Positions 1 through 10,364 of a stretch of DNA of 64,000 bases are shown here, in pieces. Positions within the stretch are counted from its first letter, which is position 1, and each line of letters begins with the position of its first letter. The stretch covers positions 8,213,501 through 8,277,500 of the forward strand of contig JAPTOF010000012.1 in NCBI GenBank assembly GCA_028554755.1. Reading direction: 5' to 3'. The translations under genes and the position numbers were made by a program. This DNA comes from Cordia subcordata (Eukaryota > Streptophyta > Magnoliopsida > Boraginales > Cordiaceae). The notes under the pieces were generated by a model. The model made no database searches and was not told the origin of the DNA. It saw only the letters and a list, made by a program, of their open reading frames with translations.

Positions 1-1130
1 CCGATTAATAACTCAACTCCCTTGGACCCTTTCATCTCTACTCAACATTATGCTTCAAAATAGAGCATATAAGTTCTCTTGCAAGGGTAAGGATAAAGAA
101 TTTAACAGTTAAATGATCAAGGAAAATGAGGTTTAAACAAAGAAAAGGCTCATGCATTTTCAGGCTCAAAAGGGTGAACCAGGAAAAAAAATAACACAAG
201 GTTGGGCTTGAAAGACTCAAATGATCCAAAAATGGCCTAAATCATCTCCCTGATAATGCATTGTCTAGGATTTTGCCTCGAATGGTACTCAAATAGGTCA
301 TAGAGTTCAAATATGAAATCAATAGTAAAGTTCCTTACTGGCAACAACTTCTCTCAATCAACAATTTTTAGCAGAGCTAAACAATGATATGCCAATGGTT
401 ATGTGCTCAAGAAAGTTCAAAAAACTCAATCAAGATGAAATAACATTCAGACAAGAACAAATAAAATAGTTTCAATAATCTCTGAGAACTAATACCAATC
501 TTAACCATGTTCTCATCATCAGCATGTGATAATCAGACCATTACAAAACCATGAAATAAATTCTTTTTTTTAAAATTTTTTTTGAATTTTTTAATAATTT
601 TTTTCGAAGAAAATTTTCCTGTCCCAAACTTAAACATAGGATTGTCCTCAATATTAAGAAAAGAAAAGAGAAAAAAGGAAACTTTCTTTGAATTTTCTGC
701 CATTGATCCCCTCATGAAGCTTAAGAAATCGGGCGCTCACCGCATGGTAGGCTCTGACACTCGATTCAATTGCAAAACTTCAGAGTGCGTCCTCTGCTGT
801 ACGTAGCGTTTGGCTACGTTTGACTATTGGCTGAAGATATCAGATTCTCCAGTTATACAATTTATCATCCTTTTTGGTGGCAGCGGCTGATTCCCTGCGG
901 GTTCTATTTCCAACCCCAACCGCTTCTTTCCACGTTCTGTAAAGAATTCAGTGAGAAATCCCTTTTTTAACATATTTAAAACTTTGAATCTAAGCACTTT
1001 GCAATATGCGGTGGTATGGCAGGTGTCTTTATGGAATTAACACCATTTATCTTGATCTTTGGGTTTCGAAGGACCTCTGTGTTTCGTTGGTCAACGCACA
1101 TTGTGTAGCTTTTACAACTCATTGACGCAT
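1..1130. other. No recognisable gene
   Basis: AT-rich sequence with short open frames only; none has a recognisable domain. A homopolymer-rich A/T patch lies near 563-606. It may be further decayed internal sequence of the gypsy remnant to its right, but nothing shows this directly. Confidence 0.5.
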
Positions 1131-1436
1131 TCTGAATAAGTAGTTTTCAAATTTAATTTTGGTAAGTTGTCAAGATATCCCGGCCATTTATGTTGGTTTC
1201 TCCTCTCCTCTTTCCTTTTCAATAATCCGCGTTCTACTCGTTTATCCACCCAAGCACGACCTTCAGTCCCTTGATGTAAGGAATGATTCTTGTTCCCCAA
1301 GCTCCTTTTGTTTTAGAAGGTCCGTCTCTGGGACACGTCTTGATCCCATCATATTTGCATTCCAGCTAGCTCTATTATCTCCTTGTATTCTATGTCCGGC
1401 CTCTTTACCAGTAAAGTTTGGACTCCAGATGTATAG

Positions 1437-1701
1437 TGTGTTTGGAATGATCTTATTTTAAGATACTTATCCTATTAAAATTTGGTGATATTTTATAATA
1501 TTTAAGATATCTTATCACATATAACATACATTTTATAGTTGTAAAAAATAAGATAGGATGTATTGCTTAATTCTTATAAGATAAAAAGTATGGATTGTTT
1601 TAAAATTTTTGAAGGATCTATGATAAGATGTCTTAAATCTTATAAGATTTTGCTTCATTTCAGTAGGATAAGTATCTTAAAATAAGATTATAACAAACAG
1701 A
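1437..1701. mobile_element. MITE-like element with ~38-bp terminal inverted repeats
   Basis: The left end (1437-1474) and the reverse complement of the right end (1664-1701) agree at about 34 of 38 positions, including a long shared block around ATCTTATTTTAAGATACTT. The interior is AT-rich and non-coding. Total length of 265 bp fits a non-autonomous DNA transposon. I could not find a convincing target-site duplication, so the superfamily is open. It lies within or beside the decayed gypsy gag region. Confidence 0.65.
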
Positions 1702-1729
1702 GCTTTTGAGAAAAGTCGCGACTACAATT

Positions 1730-2385
1730 TTAGCATGGCAAGCTGGTATCGAAGCTTTCTTGTTGTTGAATCTTCTTACATAATTTTCCAAGGTTTCCTA
1801 GAGCCGCTGCATATGGAGTATGTGTTGCTTGCCGGCTTCCTGGGACGCTTATGTATAGAAAAGTGTGAAACAAACTCGTGGGCCAACTGCCGCATCCACC
1901 ATACCGAAACCGAAGCTTTTGCACATGTAATACCGATCTGTCTTTCCATCGTAACTCTTTAATCTTGGTGTCTAGAAGTTCGTGGGCTTCTCTATAGACT
2001 TTATCCTCTCTGAGAATGGAGACCTCTCAAAGCATAAATCCAGCACTCCTTGTCTCGCAAACTTTTCCCATTCTTCACCTATACCATTGCTTGAAGTGTT
2101 TTGGGTTGCGGCTCTTTCTATTGGTGTGTCCATGATTTCTAAGAACTGCACGGTAGAGGTGGTGTTAGATGCGCCAGTGAAATACGTTACTGTGGTTGCG
2201 ACCGGCGATGACGCAAGTTACACCACCATTTTGCTGATCTTCGTTGGAGTTCTACATTTCTAGTTTTGAGTCCATCGTTCTCCTTCATAATTGATATCTG
2301 CTGCTCCTTTGCCATCTGCGATTGTTCCTCTAGTTTGCGCTCGAACTCGGCCATACGTGATTCAAAATCTTGATTTTATGAAGTT
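1730..2385 (-). pseudogene. Ty3/gypsy gag remnant
   Basis: Reading the minus strand away from the primer-binding site, a start codon near 2385 leads into a charged, probably coiled-coil stretch (ESRMAEFERKLEEQSQM). Further on are pieces typical of plant gypsy Gag: ERSPFSERI near 2010-2030 and a RQATHTPYA block near 1800-1830 followed by a QQQESFDT-like block. The frame changes several times and stop codons intervene, so it is a dead fragment. Position and order (LTR, primer site, gag) support the call. No protease, RT or integrase is seen downstream. Lineage within gypsy is uncertain. Confidence 0.6.
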
Positions 2386-2489
2386 GACGCCATTATTGAG
2401 GTTTTCTTGCGTGTTTGTGACTGTGAATTTTTGTTTATGATGATTTGTTTGTGATAGTAAAGATTTTCTCTGTTCTACACCAAGCTAAG

Positions 2490-2506
2490 CCCCACGGTTG
2501 GCGCCA
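2490..2506 (-). other. Primer-binding site, tRNA-Lys-like
   Basis: On the minus strand the 17 bases TGGCGCCAACCGTGGGG start 3 bases after the LTR end (..TTCTACA). They closely resemble the complement of a plant tRNA-Lys 3' end, with one local rearrangement. This fixes the orientation of the gypsy remnant as minus. Confidence 0.6.
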
Positions 2507-2509
2507 AAT

Positions 2510-2860
2510 TGTAGAAGTTAAATTTACATTTAAGATTTTCCCCTACCCCTTAGATGGGTCAAAATCCCTTTTGTTTGATATATGGAGCTAGTGAATATAG
2601 GTTAAGGTTTTGAGTGTTTAGGGTTGCTTGTTCCTCCTATAGATGAGCCTTCATCTTTATACAAGCACTCATTAGTCGTAATTCTAGGACTATCCCAATT
2701 TCATTGTCCATATGCATGTCATAATTAAGCACACGTCCATGTCCTCAATGAGTTATTTCCGTATGCCCGAGGTTTGACCTTCCCTGATTTGTGGAAGCTT
2801 TACTCTCCCGCCTTTCTTTTGCTCTATGCGGGTCGAGTATTATAACTTCTTGGGCCTAGA
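2510..2860 (-). repeat. Gypsy-type LTR, 3' part, next to primer site
   Basis: The LTR ends with TTCTACA just before the primer site on the minus strand. A second, opposite-oriented copy of about 260 bp lies at 9590-9857; shared blocks include AAAGGGATTTTGACC and the stretch around GGCTCAT. The outer (5') end of this LTR is not clear; the similarity to the other copy starts near 2840. Confidence 0.6.
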
Positions 2861-2912
2861 AGTTATCGAGGTTAGATGATGCAAATATTTAATTTCATGC
2901 ATAAATTCCATG

Positions 2913-3395
2913 CATAAAATATTTCATAAGGGAAAAATCTCAAGAATTAAGATCACCATATAAAGGTTCGAGACCATTTTTTATATTGACTAATTAGTTT
3001 TTATGATGGAACATCAGGATTCTTTACATGTTACCAGAGTTGGGCTTTTGGTCCAGTTCTCACATTACGCACATGTCCACGTGTGACTTGTCCAGTCCAT
3101 TCATTGTGCACATTCATTCATGTGGTGACCCATCTCTATAAACATCAGAGCTGCATCAATTCTGGGTCGTTAGTGGTCCATCCAACCGATTCTATCACGG
3201 GCCACACAATCATCCAAATTCGGTTATCAAAGTGGTGCAGGCACTATTCCGGGTCACATGTGAAAGGGGTGTTACAACATATAAAAGAATCTCACATGAA
3301 AAGATCTCAAGAATTAAGATCACCATATAATGTCTTGAGCCACTCCTCATATTGATCAATTGGTTTTTATGATGGAACCTTAGTGATTCTTCACA
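2913..3395 (+). mobile_element. TRIM-like short-LTR element
   Basis: Two related short LTR-like segments, about 2913-3028 and 3270-3395, share AGATCACCATATAA and TTTTTATGATGGAAC and end in TTTACA/TTCACA. Each is followed at once by a primer-site motif: a degenerate TGTTACCAGAGT at 3029 and a perfect TGGTATCAGAGC at 3396-3407. A purine tract (GTGAAAGGGG) precedes the second LTR. The ~240-bp interior has no coding potential. The second LTR is followed by more internal-type sequence, so the unit may belong to a tandem array. The left boundary is unclear. Confidence 0.55.
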
Positions 3396-3407
3396 TGGTA
3401 TCAGAGC
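3396..3407 (+). other. Initiator-Met tRNA primer-binding site
   Basis: Perfect TGGTATCAGAGC directly after an LTR-like segment ending TTCACA. It marks the start of an internal region later interrupted by the solo LTR at 3503. Confidence 0.6.
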
Positions 3408-3502
3408 TGCGTCTATTTTGGCCTAGTTTCTTGCATTTTGCATGTATGACTTGTCTCCGCCATCTTGTTGCTCTGTTACCATTCTTATGCCGTGATGACC
3501 TT

Positions 3503-6500
3503 TGTCACATCCCAAAAATTTCACCAAAATAAACTTTAACGGCGTGACTACCGCAAGCCTTAGAGTGTTAATTCCTAGGCCAGCAAGGCTAAACTCATAA
3601 ACAATTCAAACCACCATAGTAGAGAATTAGGGTAATTAAACCACAAAAACACAAACCTGCGAATCATAAAACTCAAGCATATCTGTGCCAACTACTTAAA
3701 TATCCACACAACATTGACTTAAAGTCACAATTACCATCAAATAATCATATTTATAATTCTAACAAAAATGTATCTTTTCATCTCCAATTAATCTATTGGT
3801 CCACAAACTTGTTATCATTCTTTTGGTTGCATCTCGCACGTACTAAGAGATTTCCCCCTTTACTTTGCAAAGGAAGCACAAAACATTTAAATGAGCTAAA
3901 CAATGATCAGTAAATGGAAATCCCAAAGGGTTAAAGAGATGAGGGCAATAGCTTTGAACAACTAAAGGGTACATATTAAACTTAAGTAGCAACATATAAT
4001 AAAAAAGATATTTTATGATGATCATGCTATCATTTGAGGGATAACAAAGTTTGCAAGCAATGGAACAGGGTATTAACACTTGGGGGGCATGAAGTAGAAT
4101 CACTGTAGAATGGGAATTGCCATGTAGGTTGTACCATCAGTTCATCAAAGACTGAAAGGGGGTCATATGGTTCTCGCAAATATTTAAAAGATAAGTAGTA
4201 TAACATATGATATGAACTTTACTTCTAAGGAAGCATAACAAGTCACTGTGAAATGCTAATGAAAGACTAGCTAGAAAGAAGTAGATGAAAACGTAGTAGG
4301 AAGCTTTCATAAGGCTAAGAATTGGGCACTATATATCTAAACATAGATCGATATAACTAAAAAAAATGGCACGACTATATGTATAGTGATAGAGGCTCAA
4401 TAGAACAAAATTATTCAAGACAAATACAACCTTCGAAACCTAAGATGGAGTCACATTCAGCATGACAATGAAAGGTAACCAAGTAATGTTAGATGACATT
4501 TCTGGGAAAGAAAAAACTAATGGTAACACAAGCAATAAAGAAAGTGGAATTAAGTGACTAAGTCAAGTGAATGCGGAACATAAGAAAATGAAATCCATAA
4601 TACACTAAACACAAACTTATTCACATGAATGTAGGGGCATAACTAAAGACAAAGGATACGTATATAATGCTTAGTAGGCGTAGCCGAACTGAAATCGGAG
4701 GGCCATGTATACAAAGACATTAGTGATTGATCGACTAAAAGAAAGAGCTAGTTAGAAGAAAAGGTTTAACAACAAAGGCATAAGGGAAGTAACTGAAGAT
4801 AACATATAGACTAACTTTAGGATGATCAAATGTTATCGAAACTAAAAATGGATCACTCTTATTGATACGAAGATGACTCAGCTAGGAACAAAATATTAGG
4901 CTAATTATACGAAGACAGAACATATACTCGAAGATAGTAAGTACGAGATGACAAACACAACCGAGGATCACTTATACAGAAACACAATGGATCACCTATA
5001 CGGAAACATAATGGATCACTTATATGAAGACACAACGAATTACTTATATGAGAACCCAACGAATCATTTATACAGAAGCATAAGTGGCATAGCCAGGGAC
5101 AAGTTGGCTAGCTTATCATAAGTTGTGTCTACATTTACCCATGTAGATCCGATCACAAAGTGAGAACTATGCCCTCACCAGGCAAAATGCATAACACATG
5201 GTGAGTATTAAGACTCCACCAAGTGATAGGTGTACCCCTTACACATACACATAACACACATATATACAGCTTACGATAATGAACAAATGATATTTTGGCA
5301 TATGCTCTCGAAGGTGCATAGGAGAATAATTGTACTAACAAACAAAGATGACTTGAGCAAAGACCAAATAGAAGATCACTCATATCCAGATAACAAATAG
5401 GACAGATTAAATAGAGCATAAGGCCACACACAAGAGACAGACAGGAATAAAGGAGATAGGGATACATAAAGAGTTAAACAAAGATCGAAAACAACCTACT
5501 ATGAACCCAAGGAGGAAAGGACAACACCAACAAAGATCCCATATTAACTAACATGAAGTAAAGAAATTCTTATCACAAGAGAAGGAACTTAACAATTTGA
5601 GCTCCTAAGACAATGCCAAAGCCATTATGGAAAAAGAGAACCATTTGAAGTTTGACTTTACCAAGAGAACATATGTCTAAACAGGAGTATAAGACTTGCT
5701 TAAAACACAAATGACAGATGTATTGCCCAAAATTGAAAATAACAAGATTTAAAATTAAAGACCACACATTTAAGAGTTATGATTGAGCTTATGAACCTAT
5801 CGAAGGCTTGGTAAAGAAAAAGACTCTCAAAAGAAAATGGGGCCATATGACAAACAATTTGTTGGAAGGGGATAATAAAATTAACTTGAGCATTCACACA
5901 CAAAGAAAGAATCCAATCCATGCACCAGTTTATTCCAAAGTTCTATTCACAATGAGGTGGTGAACTCAAGAATTTAAACTAGAGTACTGATGTACAAATG
6001 ACATTAACTTAGAATCAATGGTTCCTTATGCAATTTAGATTGGCCACGAAAAACATCATATGAATTTAACAAAGGGTTTCTGTAGGGCAAATCAATATTA
6101 TAGTAGCTCAAATAAAGATATAGTAAGCGATAATATTACATGGACTCATGGTAGAGGTTCACTAACTTAAGCAAGTTAGGAAAGCCAAAAGAATAAGTCA
6201 TACAAGATAAGAGGTAGTAATATTTAGCCATAGAAGAAATGGCACCACCATGGAACCATTCAGTGAAACCAAATTTGCAATATACTACATGGAACATTGC
6301 ACAACCAATGGTTAAATAGAAACTAAGATGAAATTCAGGCTAATGCTGCAAAAATATAATGGAAAAGGAAGGGATTCCACAAAGGAATAAGGATTCCTCA
6401 CATACCTCTATCAAGCATCAAAATCATCAACATTTAGCACCTAGTAAAGTCTTCAACAGAACAGTAACTTCAAGAGCTTAATAGACCAATCTAAAGACCT

Positions 6501-6929
6501 CAAAAATGAAATCCCACCATTGGATTTGAAGCCGCATAAGTCAGGAACACATTCCTAAAATTTTAGCTCAATCCAACAAAGTTTCACAATAGGTTGCACC
6601 CAAAACCAAAGTGGCACAAGCAGTGATGAGAATTTTATAGCTCTTATGCCTCTTTGTTTTTCTTCTATTTCCTTTATTTCCTCAAGAAATCCAATCACAT
6701 ATTACAACTAACCAGTAATGACATTATGTTTCCTCCATTAATTATGCAAATAAAACTTCAAGAATACAAGATTAATCAAAAACTCATTGCTTAGCAACTT
6801 AACCTTTTTTTTTATCAAAAACATGAAACTAACCTTGTATTGGATATACGGATGAAACCTACTTGCAAGGTCATGCTTAAGCTATCTTGAGTGATCCATG
6901 AATAAAGTAAAACAATAGTAAGGTTTCTT

Positions 6930-6974
<45 letters not shown>

Positions 6975-7176
6975 TCCCTCACATTTCTTCTTTGTTGGTC
7001 TGTCTGTTTCTCTCTCACAACTTTGAGCCAAGAAAAATAAGAAGAAATAACATAAGATTACAAAAAAACCATCTAGACCTTAGATATTTTTTTATAAAAA
7101 TTCAAGAATTATAGACGGGCCCCAAAACTTTTATTATTTTATAGTTAACTCCCAGCCTAAAATTGGGGATATTACA
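3503..7176 (+). mobile_element. Gypsy-type solo LTR, 3.7 kb, with 5-bp TSD
   Basis: The segment begins TGTCACATCCC and ends GGGGATATTACA, i.e. TG...CA ends. The five bases before it (3498-3502) and after it (7177-7181) are both ACCTT. No primer site, polypurine tract or retroviral domain lies inside, so it is best read as a solo LTR left by recombination between the two LTRs of a full element. The TGTCACATCCC start and the length fit long LTRs of the plant Tekay/Del-like gypsy group. It contains a CT microsatellite. Short open frames inside have no recognisable domain. Confidence 0.8.
6929..6974. repeat. (CT)n microsatellite
   Basis: About 22 CT dinucleotides with one TT interruption near 6960. 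It lies inside the 3.7-kb solo LTR. Confidence 0.95.
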
Positions 7177-7316
7177 ACCTTTGTCACACCCTTCCCGTCT
7201 TGTCTGTGGAGCTCCTGATTCTAGCCTATTTGAGCTCCGCCAAATTGCCTGATTCCATCCTATTCTAGCTTTACCATCTTGTTCGTGAAGCTCCTGATTC
7301 CATCCTGTTCTTAAAT

Positions 7317-7800
7317 TGTTAGGTTATGGCTGAAAGTCCAAGCCCATACAAATTAGAAAACTTGTGGAAGGTAATTAATTGTGTTACCAAAATATAAGCT
7401 ATCTAAATAGTAAAGGAGAAATCATGGGAAGCAAGGATTTCTCTCCTATAAATAGAGGGTCTTGTAGCTTGTATTTGGTGTGCCTTAGGACCACACCCCA
7501 TGGGGGTGTGGGTGAGAGAGAGAGCCTGAGAGCATCAAGAGTGTCTTACATTTGTTCTAGTCCTTTTGAGGATAGAACCATTGTAAGAACTCTGTAGGGG
7601 AAGGTTTAGATTTTTCTATCTGTGTAAAAAGTCATTACCTAAGTTGTAATTCCATTATTGTTGAATAGTGGAATTTATCCCAGAGGGGATCGTGGACGTA
7701 GGCAGAGGGCTGAACCACATTAAAAATATCGCAAGTTCTTTATGTGTATTTTTCCCGCTGTGCTTTGGTGTGTGCGCATGTGTCCTCGATTTTCCCGACA
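7317..7800 (+). repeat. NA1 5' LTR
   Basis: Starts TGTTAGG and ends TTTCCCGACA. A TATA box (CTATAAATAG) lies near 7447. A palindrome CCACACCCC-ATG-GGGGTGTGG follows about 45 bp later. Near the 3' end is the motif GTGGACGTAGGC followed by TGAACCAC. Confidence 0.88.
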
Positions 7801-8680
7801 AATGACATCAGAGCCTAGTTGGTGAACTAGGCATAAGGACGACGTAAGAAGGACACATAAGGAGTTGTGTTGAAGGACGCTGGTTTGCACGAAAAACGAA
7901 AAAAGAGACGCTGAAGAGTTCAAAAAATTTGCAGATCTGCTGGTCACATTTGGAACTTTTTTGGAGTTCAATCGACAATCTATTTGTTGCTATGTGTTCA
8001 TCTCAGCGAGGAAAGTAAGTTATTAAAATTTCATGATGATCTAATGGTCAGATTGTGAGATACAAGTAGGTCAAGTTTTGTGAATTTGTGGTAAAGAAGT
8101 CAAATAAAGGGTTTGACCAGCTTTAACTGAGAGAAATTTAGGTTTGATCGAGGGTCCCCAACCATTTTTTGACGTCTTGAGTTCATTTTTTAGGTCCGTT
8201 TTGCCAAATTTCTTGATGTATTGTAGGTGAACCTTGAATTTGGGTAAAACGATGAAGTGGTGAAATTGTGCAGAAGTCTTTGAAGCATTATATGAGCAAA
8301 CACATTTAGCCGACTAGTGAACAAAGTTCTAGAGGAGAGAAGTTTGGATGAGTAGACTAGTTGAAGAAGGTTCGATTAGAGGGAGGAGTTCACTTAGCTG
8401 AATGATCAGAGTCCTGGCCAGACGACTAATAGGGAATGCTACTATTGGAAAGAAGACCGCATCCGAGATTTCTAGTGTCAAAGAAGGACACAAACAATCT
8501 TGAGAGGTTGAGGTTAGATGTCATGGAAAGGGATGTTGATGATGACTCAGAGGACCTGCTAGGATGTGTTGGTAGCTGTTGCCATGAAGGGTATTGTCGA
8601 ACAAGGGCTCCAGCGTGAAGACTATGAAGAGGTTCTAGTTGCAGCAAAGAAGCTTCAGACTTTTCGTCAAGGGAGGAATT

Positions 8681-9165
8681 TGTTGGGTTATAGCTAAGAG
8701 TCCAAGTTTATACAAATTAAGAAACTTGTAGAAGGCAATTAATTATGTTACCAAAATATAAACTACCTAAATAATAAAGGAGAAATCTTAGGAAGCAAGG
8801 ATTTCCCTCCTATAAATAAAGGGTTTTGTAGCTTGTATTTGGTGTGCCTTAGGGCCACACCCCATAGGGGATGTGGGTGAGAGAGAGAGCCTGAGAGCAT
8901 CAAGAGTATCTTACATTTGTTCTAGTCTTGTTGAGGATAGAACTATTGTAAGAACTCTGTGGGGGAAGGTTTAGAATTTTCTATCCGTGAAAAAAGTCAT
9001 CATCTGAGTTGTAATCCCATTATTGTTGAATAGTGGATTTTATCCCAGAGAGGATCGTGGATGTAGGCAGAGGGTCGAACCAAGTTAAAAATATTGCGTA
9101 TTCTTTGTGTTTGTTTTTTCCTTTGTGCTTTGGTGTGTCTGCGTGTGTCCTCGATTTTTCCAACA
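8681..9165 (+). repeat. NA1 3' LTR
   Basis: Starts TGTTGGG and ends TTTTTCCAACA. The central palindrome is imperfect here (CCACACCCC-AT-AGGGGATGTGG). Confidence 0.88.
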
Positions 9166-9308
9166 TAAATAATATGTATATGGCTCCTACAAATGTTTGG
9201 AGAAACTAAGTACAGCTCAAGGCATTACAATTATAGCTGGGTTTTTTTTTCTAGATCATAATATGTTCCTTGGATTAAAGCATTGAGGTAAGCATTGTAA
9301 TTAACATA

Positions 9309-9425
9309 GCAAATATTAATTTGTCCAAGCTTTTGTTAGGCATATATTCGTAGACAAGTATTCTCTCCCCTCCCTTAATACAAAAGCCAAGTAGCTTGAC
9401 TAAGCTATGATGTTAGAGTTTGGAA
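9309..9425 (-). pseudogene. S-domain receptor-like kinase fragment (hinge region)
   Basis: The minus strand encodes [20 protein letters not shown] followed by YMPNKSLD, the kinase subdomain IV-V/hinge region of plant S-domain receptor-like kinases. The whole stretch 9166-9425, intron sequence included, is a diverged copy of 14750-15010 in pseudogene A. It is a lone exon piece: NA1 is inserted on one side and a gypsy fragment follows on the other. Confidence 0.8.
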
Positions 9426-9477
9426 ATTAAATACCTAAATAAGAAGTCAATTTAAATACCATAAGAAGCTCTTGGAA

Positions 9478-9857
9478 AATAATGCAAATCGAGAAGTTAA
9501 ATACCCATATTGGCAGCAAACCTGGTTGTGGTACCTAAGAAAGGAGGGAAATGGCGCATGTTTGTGGATTTCACGGATCCGCATAAAGCAAAAAGAAGGT
9601 GGGAGAATAAAACTTCCACAAATCAAGGAAGATCAAACCCTCGTGCATAAGGGAATAAATCGTTGACGGTTATGGGCACGTGCTTAAATAACATGATTGA
9701 CATACTAAAAGATAAAGGCTCATTTGTAGGAAAAACAAGCAATCTTAAACACTCAAACCCTAACCTGTTATTCATCAACTCTCCACATTCAAACAAAAGG
9801 GATTTTGACCTATCCTAAGCGATAGGGCAAAATTTGAATTATAAATCTAACATCTGT
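9478..9857 (+). pseudogene. Gypsy RT scrap fused to an LTR 3' end
   Basis: The first ~110 bp encode, with one frame slip, REVKYPYW then VVPKKGGKWRMFVDFTD, the start of the Ty3/gypsy reverse transcriptase palm. From about 9590 the sequence changes abruptly into an LTR fragment matching the reverse complement of 2511-2840 and ending at 9857 (..ATCTGTAGA). The RT core, RNase H and integrase are missing. The junction is therefore an internal deletion joining RT directly to LTR sequence. Confidence 0.7.
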
Positions 9858-9865
9858 AGAACCCA

Positions 9866-10364
9866 AGTCTAAGGACGAGTGGAGCAAAGGTAATTGGACA
9901 AACAGTTGTGTTCTCAGGACTAAATTCCAGTACAAAAGAAATACAAGTTCTGATAAGGACAAAGGAGATGGTTTTGTCTCGTTGACAAGAATTGAAATTA
10001 CCAGACTTCTCACATCCGTCACTTTTGATGATACAAGGGAAATGTCAAAATATCTGTTTGAAGAACTGCTCTTGCCTTGGGTGTGCATATGTAGATGGAT
10101 TAGGCTATTTGTTATGGGGAGGAGATCTAATTAACCTGCACGAGTTCCCTTCAGGTAGAGAAGAGCTGCATATTAGACTTGCATAATCCGAATTAGGTAG
10201 ACACCCTTTCTGCGTTAACATATGTTGTCTTTTATTCTATCAACACTTTGTCTATATTGATAACACTTCCAGAGATGTTTATTCTGTTATATTGTCCTGC
10301 TTGTGCTTGTAGATTTTCTAGCAGTTCTGAGTTTACTTAATTTACATATGGTGTATATGTGAAA
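9866..10364 (+). pseudogene. S-receptor-like kinase PAN/apple-domain exon, inverted copy C
   Basis: This is an inverted, diverged copy of 17760-18240 in pseudogene A. It encodes KDEWSKGNWTNSCVLRTKFQ and, after a frameshift near 9995, CQNICLKNCSCLGCAYVDG and LLWGGDLINLHEFPSGREE. That is the PAN/apple domain that precedes the transmembrane segment in G-type lectin S-receptor-like kinases. A cysteine seen in the other copies (KFQC) is tyrosine here. A GT follows the last codons (GAATTAG then GTAGAC), like a splice donor. The following intron runs into NA2. Confidence 0.8.

Larger units (their letters stand above)
7317..9165 (+). mobile_element. Non-autonomous LTR retrotransposon NA1
   Basis: Complete element: LTRs at 7317-7800 and 8681-9165 (484 and 485 bp), an 880-bp interior without retroviral domains, and a perfect 5-bp target duplication TAAAT (7312-7316 and 9166-9170). 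The primer site after the 5' LTR reads TGACATCAGAGC, one base from the initiator-Met form. The purine-rich AAGGGAGGAATT precedes the 3' LTR. The two LTRs differ at roughly 9% of positions by eye, so the insertion is old. The U3 part differs from NA2 and NA3, making NA1 a separate subfamily. It lies beside duplicated kinase gene fragments. Confidence 0.9.
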
